This document shows, one piece after another, positions 23,128 through 31,900 of a DNA stretch of 64,000 nucleotides. Within the stretch, counting starts at the first letter, position 1. Every line of letters starts with the position of its first letter. This DNA is from Chryseobacterium sp. G0162 (GTDB taxonomy: Bacteria > Bacteroidota > Bacteroidia > Flavobacteriales > Weeksellaceae), in contig NZ_CP033922.1 of NCBI RefSeq assembly GCF_003815715.1, positions 3,334,001 through 3,398,000 on the forward strand, in the 5' to 3' direction. The translations under genes and the position numbers were made by a program. Under the pieces are notes generated by a model. That model had not been told where the DNA came from. It was given only the letters and a program-made list of their open reading frames with translations, and did not search any database.

Positions 23128-25563
23128 ATGAAAAAAAAATCAATCTTTTTAATTGCCGCAACTGCTGTATTATATTTCAATAAAGCATATGCACAGGAAA
23201 CTCCACAAGATTCTGTGAAGGTTTCTTCTATCGATCAGGTTGTCATTACAGGGAATTCCAATCCCAAGAAAAAAATAGAATCCAGTACTGCTATTTCCAC
23301 ATTCAGTGCCAAGGAAATTCAAAAGCAGAATCCCATCAGTGCAGCAGCTTTGCTACAGAGAGTTCCGGGATTTGCTGTGGAAACTTCAGGAGGTGAGGTT
23401 GGAAATAACCTTTTTGCAAGAGGAATCCCTTCTGCTGGAGCGTACGAATTTGTGCAGGTTCAGGAAGATGGTCTTCCGGTTTTTGAAGATGGAGCACTTC
23501 AGTTTGCCAATGCGGATAATTTTTTCCGTGTAGATAATTCTGTAAGCCGTCTGGAAGCTTTAAGAGGAGGGTCAGGGTCTATTTATGCCAATAATTCTCC
23601 GGGAGGGCTTATCAACTTTATTACCAAAGAAGGAACTAATGACTTTAAAGGAACTGCCAAGCTTGAAACCAGTACTTATGGATTAATGCGTACAGATCTT
23701 AATGTGGGGGGGGCTTTGGTGAAAGATAAATTATTCTTCAATATAGGTGGTTTCTATAGATCAGATGACGGAATCAGAAAAACAGGATTCAAAGCTAATA
23801 ATGGTGGGCAGATCAGAATGAACCTGAAGTATGTCTTTGATAAAGGCTACGTTAAAGTGTATTATAAAAAACTGGATGACAGAAATACCTTCTTCCTCCC
23901 GATTCCATTGACGCAAGATGGTGATAAATTAAAAGGATTCAACGGTTTTGATCCTAATTATGGAACGTACAGTTACAGAGCCATCAGTCAGTTAAACATT
24001 CCACAGGCCGGAGGTGGTTTTTTCAGCAGAAACCTGGAAGATGGAATTCATCCGAAAGTAGATGTATTGGGAGCAGAATTTAAATATGACCTGGGTGGAA
24101 ACTTCAGCGTTTTAAATAAAACCCGGTACACCAATATCAATATGAATTATACGGGGATTTTCCCGGCAGGGGCACCTCAAACCGGAGCAGATTTTACGAA
24201 AGGTATGGGAATGACCAATTACCAGTATTCTATGGTAAGCAGTGGAGCATTGGTTGATCCTCAATTTGTTCAAAAACTAGGGTTCTGGGCGATTGATAAG
24301 CAGATGAATAATTTTGTGAATGATTTACAGTTCAATTATAAATTCGACAAAGGAAATGTAACGGCCGGATTTTATAAATCAAACTGGAAATCCCATCAAT
24401 ACTGGAACTGGAGTAATATCCTGACTACTGCTACAGACAGGCCCGAGCTGCTAAACCTGGTAGATCCATCTCTTAGTCCAAGCAGTGTAGGATATTCTAA
24501 AACGTATAACGGAGTGACGGATATGTCTACTTTGCTTAGGGATTCACAGATCCAGGGAAGTCTGAATGATCTTTATTTAAATCTGGATTACAATGTGACG
24601 GATGCATTAAGCTTTAATGGAGGAATCCGCTACAGCCGCGATTTCTACAGAGGATACAAAGTTAATACGACTACAGCCAATCTTAATAATTCAGGGTTAA
24701 CCGTTGATGGAACTCATGGTTTTGATACCACGACTGCTGATGACCATATGAATGTTCTCGGAAATCAGTTTACCTATTGGTATTATGATATTAATAAAGT
24801 CTCTTATACATTGGCATCTAATTATAAGATCAATCGTGAAAATGCGATATATGCCCGTTTTTCTCACGGATTCAGATCTCCAAATGAAGAAGCATATTAC
24901 AATAATATAGGAAATTTAAGTGTTGTAAAACCTGTATTAACCAACCAGTTGGAAGTAGGGTATAAGTATTATTCCCGTACTTTCGATATTGCAGTGATTC
25001 CTTTCTATTCGGCACTTAAAAACCTTTCATTTACAGATGTTTACTCAGACGGAACTTCGGAAAATAAATTTGCCAATACTACCAATTTTGGGGTAGAAAT
25101 TGAAGGATATGCGAGATTATTCAATAATGTCTTTGAAGTTACTTTCAACGGGACCATTCAGAATCCGAAATATAAAGATTTTAACGGACGAAATGCTGAT
25201 GGTACTACCTTCGATTATAGTGGAAATATTGTAAGAAGAATTCCTAAGTTCTATTTCAATATTGCGCCTGCGGTGAATATTACCAAAGAATGGAGAGCGT
25301 ATGTGAGTATGAATTATTATGGAAAACGTTTCCAGAATGAAGGAAATACAGATGATAATATTCTGCCATCATTTACTGAATTTGGAGCCGGAATGTCTTA
25401 TCAGTTAGGAAAAATTCGCTTTGCAGTAGATGGAACCAATATCTTTAATACGATCGGAATTACAGAAGGAGATCCAAGGTCTCAGACTGTAGCCGGAAAT
25501 ATAAGAATGGCAAGACCTATTATGGGAGCAGCTGCCAGAGCATCTATTACTTTAGATTTCTAA
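23128..25563 (+). CDS. TonB-dependent outer-membrane receptor (probable trehalose uptake)
   Basis: The 811-residue protein begins with a signal peptide (KKKSIFLIAATAVLYFNKAYA). A TonB-box-like VDQVVITGN-type stretch follows, then a plug domain (SAAALLQRVPGFAVETSGGE through GSIYANNSPGGLINFITKEG) and a long beta-barrel ending in ARASITLDF. A longer start 63 bp upstream overlaps trehalase and would mask the signal peptide, so the ATG at 23128 was used. It lacks the N-terminal carboxypeptidase-like domain and the SusD partner common in glycan loci, and looks more like a ferric-citrate-type receptor. The trehalose role is inferred from the operon. Confidence 0.9.
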   Translation: MKKKSIFLIAATAVLYFNKAYAQETPQDSVKVSSIDQVVITGNSNPKKKIESSTAISTFSAKEIQKQNPISAAALLQRVPGFAVETSGGEVGNNLFARGIPSAGAYEFVQVQEDGLPVFEDGALQFANADNFFRVDNSVSRLEALRGGSGSIYANNSPGGLINFITKEGTNDFKGTAKLETSTYGLMRTDLNVGGALVKDKLFFNIGGFYRSDDGIRKTGFKANNGGQIRMNLKYVFDKGYVKVYYKKLDDRNTFFLPIPLTQDGDKLKGFNGFDPNYGTYSYRAISQLNIPQAGGGFFSRNLEDGIHPKVDVLGAEFKYDLGGNFSVLNKTRYTNINMNYTGIFPAGAPQTGADFTKGMGMTNYQYSMVSSGALVDPQFVQKLGFWAIDKQMNNFVNDLQFNYKFDKGNVTAGFYKSNWKSHQYWNWSNILTTATDRPELLNLVDPSLSPSSVGYSKTYNGVTDMSTLLRDSQIQGSLNDLYLNLDYNVTDALSFNGGIRYSRDFYRGYKVNTTTANLNNSGLTVDGTHGFDTTTADDHMNVLGNQFTYWYYDINKVSYTLASNYKINRENAIYARFSHGFRSPNEEAYYNNIGNLSVVKPVLTNQLEVGYKYYSRTFDIAVIPFYSALKNLSFTDVYSDGTSENKFANTTNFGVEIEGYARLFNNVFEVTFNGTIQNPKYKDFNGRNADGTTFDYSGNIVRRIPKFYFNIAPAVNITKEWRAYVSMNYYGKRFQNEGNTDDNILPSFTEFGAGMSYQLGKIRFAVDGTNIFNTIGITEGDPRSQTVAGNIRMARPIMGAAARASITLDF

Positions 25564-25584
25564 ACTCTATTTCTTTATAACATG

Positions 25585-25617
25585 AAACCGCCAGGGCCTA
25601 GCCCTGACGGTTTTTTT
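25585..25617 (+). terminator. Terminator of the trehalose operon
   Basis: AAACCGCCAGGGC pairs with GCCCTGACGGTTT (13 bp, one C-A mismatch) around CTA, with a continuing T-run. Confidence 0.88.
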
Positions 25618-25690
25618 ATTTCCCTCACAGACGATGTAGATTAAACCGCTTTTATTATAAATAGAAATCTGCATAATCTGTGAGCGATTA
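25618..25690. repeat. Fragment of the CACAGAT/ATCTGTG repeat
   Basis: TTTCCCTCACAGACGATG and AATCTGCATAATCTGTGAG form an imperfect inverted pair with the same words as the family at 18883-19402. Confidence 0.4.
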
Positions 25691-25815
25691 AATATCTTAT
25701 TTCACAGCAATCCTGATTGTTTGAAATACAATACTTAGATTCTTCCAGAATGATAAAGATGTGTGTCGTCTCACCTATACCCTCAAACTTTCCGACTCTA
25801 AAACCCGATTCCTGC

Positions 25816-26454
25816 CTATTTAAAAAACGGATTATACTGCTTTTCAAAACCTATCGAAGTAGGGTTTCCATGACCGGAGAAAACCTGTGTGTCAGGGTCC
25901 AGTACGAAAAGTTTCGTTTTGATACCATCAATTAATTGTTCGTAATTTCCTTTATAAAGATCTGTTCTGCCGATACTGCCTTCAAAAAGTACATCACCGG
26001 AGATCATGAATTTCTGATTTTCGTTGTGATAAACAACACTTCCCGGAGAATGTCCAGGGACATGATAAATTTTGAATTTCTCTCCATCCAGCTCAAGTTC
26101 TTCCCCTTCGTTAATATATTCGATATCTACTTTTACAGGATCAACAGGGAATCCAAATCTCATTCCACTCGCCTGAAGCATATCAAGAACTTCTTGATCT
26201 TCCTGATGCATATTCACCGGAACCTTGAACGTATCAAATGCCCACTGAAGTCCCAAAACATGGTCAATATGTGCATGAGTTAAAAGAATTTTCTGAATGT
26301 TCAGTTCTTTTTCTTTGATAAAATTATCAATGGCTTTGGTTTCCTGCTCATTCATATTTCCTGGATCTATTAACCAGGCATTTTTATTTTCATTATAAAG
26401 AATATAGGTATTCTCACTCGCGAAGTTGCATACGAAACCTTGAATCTGAAGCAT
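25816..26454 (-). CDS. MBL-fold metallo-hydrolase (glyoxalase II-like)
   Basis: The 212-residue hydrolase has the metal motif THAHIDHVLG (HxHxDH, about residues 58-67), the later His in YHVPGHSPGSVVYH, SGDVLFEGSIGRTDL with the bridging Asp, and VFSGHGNPTSIG. The layout is that of small glyoxalase II-like proteins. An in-frame start 69 bp farther upstream would run to within 2 bp of the divergent gene; MLQIQGFVCN matches the family start better and was chosen. The true substrate (lactoylglutathione-like thioester or other) is not known. Confidence 0.88.
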   Translation of the reverse strand: MLQIQGFVCNFASENTYILYNENKNAWLIDPGNMNEQETKAIDNFIKEKELNIQKILLTHAHIDHVLGLQWAFDTFKVPVNMHQEDQEVLDMLQASGMRFGFPVDPVKVDIEYINEGEELELDGEKFKIYHVPGHSPGSVVYHNENQKFMISGDVLFEGSIGRTDLYKGNYEQLIDGIKTKLFVLDPDTQVFSGHGNPTSIGFEKQYNPFFK

Positions 26455-26524
26455 AATCTGAATATTTTTATTCAAAAATACGATATTATTAAGAAAATGG
26501 CTATTTTTCGTTATCTTCGTCATA

Positions 26525-27739
26525 ATGAAAACTTTGCGAATACTCTTACTTTCCCTGGGTGGACTGGTTTATGGACAAAATATCCAAAGTATCCAGCTAT
26601 TCAACCCACAGACGAATGATGAAACGCCGGTCATCAAATTCGGTGAACAATTGGTGTTAAGCTTTGATGATCTTACCAATGGTAGTGAGATCTACAGATA
26701 TACCATCAAACATTATGACAGAAACTGGAATGATGATAATTTGTTCTTTACGGAATTTGCCACTGGTACTATGAATGCGCTTTTAGACAAGTTTCAATAT
26801 TCATTCAACACTTTACAGGCATATACTCATTATAAGCTGACTTTTCCTAATGATAAAATTCAACCGAAAATATCAGGAAATTATGAACTGATTGTTTACA
26901 AAGATTCTGTAGATAAACCGCTTTTTAAAAGAAGATTTTATCTGGTGGAAGATATGGCGACCTTAGGCGTGAATGTTTCAAGAATAGCAGATGCCAAAAA
27001 TCCTAATATCAATCAGAGAGTAGAAATACAGGCTTTACCGAAAGCTGGTGATCTTTCTTCCAATGTAAACTCTATGAGTTTGAATGTGATGCAGAATAAC
27101 AATCCCAATATGACGGTTTCCAATTTGAAACCAAGTTCTGTTTTGGGGAACCAGCTGCTTTTCCAGCAAATGAATCTTGCTTTCCCCGGAGATAATGAAT
27201 TTTATTATTTCGATAATAAAAACATGACGACTCCTGCGGATATGGTTCGTGCCGTAGAAGTTAAAGATGATGTCAATCATACGTATTTATATCCGGTTTG
27301 GGCATTTCCTTTAAATTATCAGTACCAACCCGATGTAAACGGAGCCTGGTACTATAGAAGAAATGACCTGGGAAGAGAAAGGGATGCTGAAAGAGAAGCA
27401 GATTATTCCTGGGTATATTTTTATCTGGAATCAGATCCGGTAGATAAAGACATTTATATTCTTGGAGGATTCAATAATTTTAAACCTGGCAAAGAAAATC
27501 AGATGCAATATGATGCTGCAACGAAACAATATGTAGCTAAATTATTCCTGAAGCAAGGGTTTTATAACTATATTCTTGCCACAAAACAAGGGGATGCACC
27601 TTTAGATTTTGGTGAGGTGAATGGTAATTTCTGGCAGACTGAAAACCTTTACCAGGCTTTTCTTTACTTTGCCCCTTTTGGGCGTAATTATGATGGATTG
27701 ATGGGGTATGGAGAATTCAGGACTCCGGTTAGAAAATAA
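26525..27739 (+). CDS. Type IX secretion system plug protein (DUF5103 family)
   Basis: The 404-residue protein has a short signal (MKTLRILLLSLGGLVYGQ), then a beta-rich domain beginning NIQSIQLFNPQTNDETPVIKFGE-like sequence, with YRYTIKHYDRNWN and a C-terminal part with YILGGFNNFKPG and YNYILATKQG. This arrangement fits the DUF5103 family, one member of which was found as the plug bound to the SprA translocon of the T9SS in Flavobacterium. The role is therefore periplasmic sealing of the outer-membrane channel, by homology. Two T9SS-sorted proteins are encoded in this window, at 28069 and 56391. Confidence 0.8.
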   Translation: MKTLRILLLSLGGLVYGQNIQSIQLFNPQTNDETPVIKFGEQLVLSFDDLTNGSEIYRYTIKHYDRNWNDDNLFFTEFATGTMNALLDKFQYSFNTLQAYTHYKLTFPNDKIQPKISGNYELIVYKDSVDKPLFKRRFYLVEDMATLGVNVSRIADAKNPNINQRVEIQALPKAGDLSSNVNSMSLNVMQNNNPNMTVSNLKPSSVLGNQLLFQQMNLAFPGDNEFYYFDNKNMTTPADMVRAVEVKDDVNHTYLYPVWAFPLNYQYQPDVNGAWYYRRNDLGRERDAEREADYSWVYFYLESDPVDKDIYILGGFNNFKPGKENQMQYDAATKQYVAKLFLKQGFYNYILATKQGDAPLDFGEVNGNFWQTENLYQAFLYFAPFGRNYDGLMGYGEFRTPVRK

Positions 27740-28068
27740 AAATGTAAAATCAATATTAAATGATAATAAAGGTTATTTCGAAAGAGATAACCTTATTTTT
27801 TTATCCAAAATATCAAATAAGGATAATTTTATCCAATAAAATGCAGTACATAATGAAAATAATAATTCACAAAAGAATGATTTTTGTGAAATTAATTCAT
27901 GAAAACTATTTATAATAATAAAATTATGTTTAATTATTTCTCTTTGTTTTAAAATCGTTATTGTGGTTTGTTTAATGATTTATATTTTCAATTGAATTTT
28001 AAATAACATATATATCATTTTGTTGTGAAAAGTTTATACCTTCGTTTTACACTTAACAAATATTATTT
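27740..28068. other. 329-bp AT-rich gap before the M4 protease
   Basis: It holds the terminator at 27769-27801 and a likely -7 box TACCTTCG at 28037-28044, 24 bp before the protease start. The middle is very AT-rich and shows no frame or repeat. Confidence 0.5.
27769..27801 (+). terminator. Terminator after the T9SS plug gene
   Basis: AAGGTTATTTC pairs with GAGATAACCTT (11 bp with one G-U) closed by a GAAA tetraloop, followed by a T-run interrupted by one A. Confidence 0.82.
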
Positions 28069-30024
28069 ATGAAAACAAAATTTATTTTAGCAGTCAGCGT
28101 TGCAGCCTGCTCCTTCGTTTTTGGACAAAACACTCCATCAAAAGTAATTTCCGGTAAAAATGGATTACACGCAGAATTTCTAAGATTTGATAAAAACGGG
28201 CCTGCTTTTCAGGGAAGTCCTGTTTTATTTGATGAAAGATCTGAAAGACTTTCACCGGGGCAATCTCGTAAATTGGGTGCTGAAACAGACCAGCTAGGGT
28301 TTGAAACTCACAGATTCCAGCAAACAGTGAATGGTATTCCTGTAGAATATGGAATGATGGCTGTACAGACTAAAAACGGTAAAATAGTAGGACAGACAGG
28401 AAAATGGATTCTTGATGTTCCTCAAAGCGTTGAGAAACAGGCAAACCTTTCTGAAAGTATAGCGCTGCAAAATGCCTTATCATTTGTAGGGGCAGAATCT
28501 TATAAATGGCAGAATAAAGATGAAGAAGATTTTATTAAAAGAGAAACGAATGATAAAAATGCCAGTTTTGCACCCAAGGGTGAGCTGGTTTACTATTCAG
28601 AACCTACTGACGAAAAGCTAAATGATCTTACCTTAGCCTATAAATTTGATATTTATGCAGAAAAGCCATTAAGCAGACAATATGTTTTTGTAGATGCAAA
28701 AAATGGAAAGATATTAGGAACTGACGCATTGATTCATGATATTAATACACCGGGAACAGCTACAACAGGTTATAGCGGAAACAGAAATATTGTTGCAGAC
28801 TCTTATAATGGAAGTTACAGACTAAGAGAGACCGGAAGAAACGGTGGAACAGCTGTTGAAACTTATGACTTAAAAAAAGGAACAAATTACTCAACGGCAG
28901 TAGATTTTACAGACTCTGATAATGTTTGGAATAATGTAAATACCAATAAAGATCAGTATGCAACAGATGCACACTGGGGAGCAGAAATGACGGTAGATTA
29001 CTTGTATACAAAATTTGGCAGAAAGAGTATTGATAACAATCATTTTGCTATAAAATCATATGTTCATTATTCCACCAATTATTTCAATGCATTTTGGGAT
29101 GGCTCAAGAATGACCTATGGTGATGGAAGTTCTACCACAAACGGAGGAAAGCCTCTGACAGCCATTGATGTTTGTGGACACGAAATCACACATGGAATGA
29201 CCTCTAAAACTGCGAATTTGGTATATCAAAGAGAACCGGGAGCTCTGAATGAAGGGTTTTCAGATATTTTTGGTAATACAATAGAAAAATGGGCCAGACC
29301 AAGTCAGGCGAGTTGGACATTGGGTGAAGATTTCAGTTATGTGATCAGAAATATGGCAAACCCTAATGCTTACAGCCAGCCGGATACTTATATGGGAACC
29401 TACTGGAAAACTACCACTACCTCAGGTTGTGTAACTCCTAGCCAATCCAATGATTATTGTGGAGTTCATACCAACTCGGGAGTTCTTAACTTTTGGTATT
29501 ATTTATTGGTAACAGGAGGTACAGGAACTAATGATAAAGGTTTTGCCTATAATGTTTCAGGAATAGGATTTGATAAAGCAGCTGCAATTGCTTATAGAAC
29601 ACTGACTAATTACCTTACTTCTAGTTCCAATTATGCAAATACAAGAACATATTCTTTACAAGCTGCTACAGATTTGTATGGGGCAGGAAGTAATGAAGTA
29701 ACACAGGTGACTAATGCCTGGAATGCAGTAGGTGTTGGAGGCGGTACCTCTCCGGCAGGACTTATTGCATCAGCAGCTAATGAGTCTCCTTATACGATCA
29801 GTCCAAACCCGGCAACAGACAGGTTTACTGTATTATTTAATGGAAAAGAAGGTAAAGGAACTGTAGAAGTGGTTAATTTAACAGGAAGAAAAGAACTTTC
29901 TGAAAAAGTTAATCTTACAGATGGGGCAAATAAACTGGAAATAAAGCTGCCATCCAATATGCTTCCTGGCGTTTATGTTGTAACCGTGAACGGACAGAAA
30001 GCTGGAAACTTAATTAAAAAATAA
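28069..30024 (+). CDS. Secreted M4 (thermolysin-like) metallopeptidase with T9SS sorting domain
   Basis: In 651 residues the order is signal peptide (MKTKFILAVSVAACSFVFGQ), an FTP-type propeptide to about residue 210, then the M4 catalytic domain. The zinc site is HEITH (about residue 371) with the distal Glu in ALNEGFSDIFG; NSGVLNFWYYLL supplies the usual C-terminal helix. The last ~75 residues (YTISPNPATDRFTV to the terminal NLIKK) are a T9SS type A sorting domain, so export across the outer membrane with C-terminal removal is expected. The gene is monocistronic, between two terminators. It lies just upstream of a cytolysin-like lipoprotein. Confidence 0.95.
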   Translation: MKTKFILAVSVAACSFVFGQNTPSKVISGKNGLHAEFLRFDKNGPAFQGSPVLFDERSERLSPGQSRKLGAETDQLGFETHRFQQTVNGIPVEYGMMAVQTKNGKIVGQTGKWILDVPQSVEKQANLSESIALQNALSFVGAESYKWQNKDEEDFIKRETNDKNASFAPKGELVYYSEPTDEKLNDLTLAYKFDIYAEKPLSRQYVFVDAKNGKILGTDALIHDINTPGTATTGYSGNRNIVADSYNGSYRLRETGRNGGTAVETYDLKKGTNYSTAVDFTDSDNVWNNVNTNKDQYATDAHWGAEMTVDYLYTKFGRKSIDNNHFAIKSYVHYSTNYFNAFWDGSRMTYGDGSSTTNGGKPLTAIDVCGHEITHGMTSKTANLVYQREPGALNEGFSDIFGNTIEKWARPSQASWTLGEDFSYVIRNMANPNAYSQPDTYMGTYWKTTTTSGCVTPSQSNDYCGVHTNSGVLNFWYYLLVTGGTGTNDKGFAYNVSGIGFDKAAAIAYRTLTNYLTSSSNYANTRTYSLQAATDLYGAGSNEVTQVTNAWNAVGVGGGTSPAGLIASAANESPYTISPNPATDRFTVLFNGKEGKGTVEVVNLTGRKELSEKVNLTDGANKLEIKLPSNMLPGVYVVTVNGQKAGNLIKK

Positions 30025-30043
30025 TCTTTTATATATCTTAAAT

Positions 30044-30083
30044 AAAGAATCTGTCCTCAATAGAGGCAGATTCTTTTGTTTTT
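30044..30083 (+). terminator. Terminator after the M4 protease
   Basis: AAAGAATCTG-CCTC pairs with GAGGCAGATTCTTT, with a single bulged T, around AATA; TTTTGTTTTT follows. Confidence 0.82.
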
Positions 30084-30289
30084 ACACGTTTGACATCAAA
30101 TGATAAACCTGTGAAATCCTTTATCTTAAAGCTATTTTTGGTTTTTTATGTATTGTTCTCTATAAATTTAATTTGAAAGCTAGACAAATTTCGGGTGTAT
30201 TATTCACTTAATAATGATATTTCTCATTTATTTAATTTTTGATTTGTGAAGTCACTTCTTGTTGAAATATATTTTTTTAAATTCGCTGA

Positions 30290-30307
30290 CCCCATTTATT
30301 AATGGGG
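30290..30307 (+). promoter_or_regulatory. Short hairpin in the 5' region of the cytolysin-like gene
   Basis: CCCCATT pairs with AATGGGG (7 bp, 4-nt loop), ending 25 bp upstream of the ATG. It lacks a T-run, so it is not a standard terminator. It could be an mRNA stabiliser or protein-binding site; the role is unknown. Confidence 0.35.
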
Positions 30308-30332
30308 GATTCTAATAAAAAAATATAAAAAA

Positions 30333-31826
30333 ATGAAGCGGATTATTTTATTTTGCTGCGCAGTTTCTCTGTGCCTTATTTCCTGTGTAAGGGATAATAA
30401 CAATGAAGAATTTCTACATTCTGATCAATCTCAAAAAATGGGTCGTTTCGACACTCAGCCTTTTAGTTGGGATGTCTCTACTATTGATAAAGATCACATC
30501 TTTGTTGGAGATAACAGTACAAAAGTGGGAGTTTCAGGAGTTAACCCGGCTACAGGGAAAAATATCAGTGTTAACAGTTCAACAATATATCCGGGAGCGG
30601 TATATCCTTTAAACAGAATTGAAAATTTTACATTTGATTCAGAAGTTAATTATGATAAGAATCCATATGATTTGATTTTCTCATTTTCTAATCCTTATGT
30701 TATTGAAGGAATAGATAGTCCAAAAGGATTTACTACCTATAATAATATGCTGTCTCAGGCAGTTACATCTAAAAATTTCAATGATTACATCAATTCAGGG
30801 GTGAAAAAAAGTGTTGATTATTCAGCAACAGAATGTTATAGCTATTCAGATGTTCAGAAGGCACTTTCTTTTAATGTTGGTTTAGGAACCATTTTTACTA
30901 CAAAAATGTCCCAAAATACACATACTACAAAATATAAGAGTATCTATTTTGCAAGACTTGTAGCAACTTCATTCGATGTAATATTCGAACCTAGCAAAAA
31001 TGGATTTTTTAAATCACCGGAGCACAATAACGATGCTAAAACCATTCAGCAGACAGGTGTTCCTTCTCAATATTTTACCAGCAAACCTTACTTTACTAAG
31101 CAGGTAACTTATGGAAAATATGCTTATTTAGCGATTGAAAGTGAATATTCTTACGAAAAAGTAAAATCTGCTATTGAGGCTACCTTTAATATCTGGAAAG
31201 TATCAGGTGGTGGTGGATATAACCAGGAAACAACAGAAATTTTATCAAAATCTGTAGTAACGGTTATGACTACAGGAGATAAGAGTACAGAGCCTTTCTG
31301 GGGAAATTCCTTGGATAACCTGTATTCTATGTTCAATGTGAAATTTGATTCTAACTTCTATGGTTACCCTATTTTTACTCAAATGAGAAGTGTAGCTACT
31401 GATGAAACTCTTGAATTGGACAATCCTACAAGTGTTGATAGAGCTAAACTTGTAACTTATGTTTATAAAGGAGATAAACGTTGGACAGGATTTGGAGGGG
31501 TAAAAGTGTTAAACCTGAAAGCGAATTCTAACAATACCAACGAATTCTCAAGAATGGATATTGATGTTTCATTCAGAAGTAATAGTTCAGGAGCCTATAT
31601 AACAAGATCGTATACGAAATATTTTACTCCAACTTCTACATCCATTCATGTTCCGGAACAAATGTTCAAAGAAGGATTTAAGCTGGATCATAACTGGGTA
31701 GGAAGAACCTGGGATGGAGAATCTGAAACAATGACCAGAATAATCCTGTATGATAAAGCCGGAAACAAAGTTTCTGTTCCGCATACTACAGAGTTTGCAT
31801 GGTTTGGTTCGTATGATAATTTTTAA
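30333..31826 (+). CDS. Thiol-activated cytolysin (CDC)-like lipoprotein
   Basis: The 497 residues start with a lipoprotein signal ending CLISC (Cys18). The body resembles cholesterol-dependent cytolysins: SSTIYPGAVYPLN (about 83-94) matches the conserved IYPGAL region, KSIYFARLV (about 202-210) the KQIYYTVSV-like strand, and VTYGKYAYLAIES with YEKVKSAIEATF (about 258-285) the VAYGRxxYVKLE...VKAAFEA block. The C-terminal ~110 residues look like a beta domain in the domain-4 position, but the cholesterol-sensing undecapeptide (ECTGLAWEWWR-like) is absent. Related CDC-like proteins are known from Elizabethkingia and relatives. Pore formation and target are inferences. Confidence 0.8.
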   Translation: MKRIILFCCAVSLCLISCVRDNNNEEFLHSDQSQKMGRFDTQPFSWDVSTIDKDHIFVGDNSTKVGVSGVNPATGKNISVNSSTIYPGAVYPLNRIENFTFDSEVNYDKNPYDLIFSFSNPYVIEGIDSPKGFTTYNNMLSQAVTSKNFNDYINSGVKKSVDYSATECYSYSDVQKALSFNVGLGTIFTTKMSQNTHTTKYKSIYFARLVATSFDVIFEPSKNGFFKSPEHNNDAKTIQQTGVPSQYFTSKPYFTKQVTYGKYAYLAIESEYSYEKVKSAIEATFNIWKVSGGGGYNQETTEILSKSVVTVMTTGDKSTEPFWGNSLDNLYSMFNVKFDSNFYGYPIFTQMRSVATDETLELDNPTSVDRAKLVTYVYKGDKRWTGFGGVKVLNLKANSNNTNEFSRMDIDVSFRSNSSGAYITRSYTKYFTPTSTSIHVPEQMFKEGFKLDHNWVGRTWDGESETMTRIILYDKAGNKVSVPHTTEFAWFGSYDNF

Positions 31827-31851
31827 TTAAAAAGAATATCCCATAAAAATA

Positions 31852-31884
31852 AAAAGGGCTGCCTTAAGATGAGGCAGCCCTTTT
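31852..31884. terminator. Bidirectional terminator between cytolysin-like gene and hemH
   Basis: A perfect 13-bp stem (AAAAGGGCTGCCT with AGGCAGCCCTTTT) has a 7-nt loop, between two convergent genes. Confidence 0.88.
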
Positions 31885-31900
31885 ATATTGTGATAAATGA

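Larger units (their letters stand above)
30025..30332. other. 308-bp gap between M4 protease and cytolysin-like gene
   Basis: It contains the protease terminator and, near the right end, a CCCC/GGGG hairpin. The rest is AT-rich and has no frame that I trust. Confidence 0.5.

Noticed and set aside
26455..26523. Extended N-terminus of the MBL-fold hydrolase
   Set aside because: It would reach within 2 bp of the divergent plug gene and matches no family start; MLQIQGF is typical.
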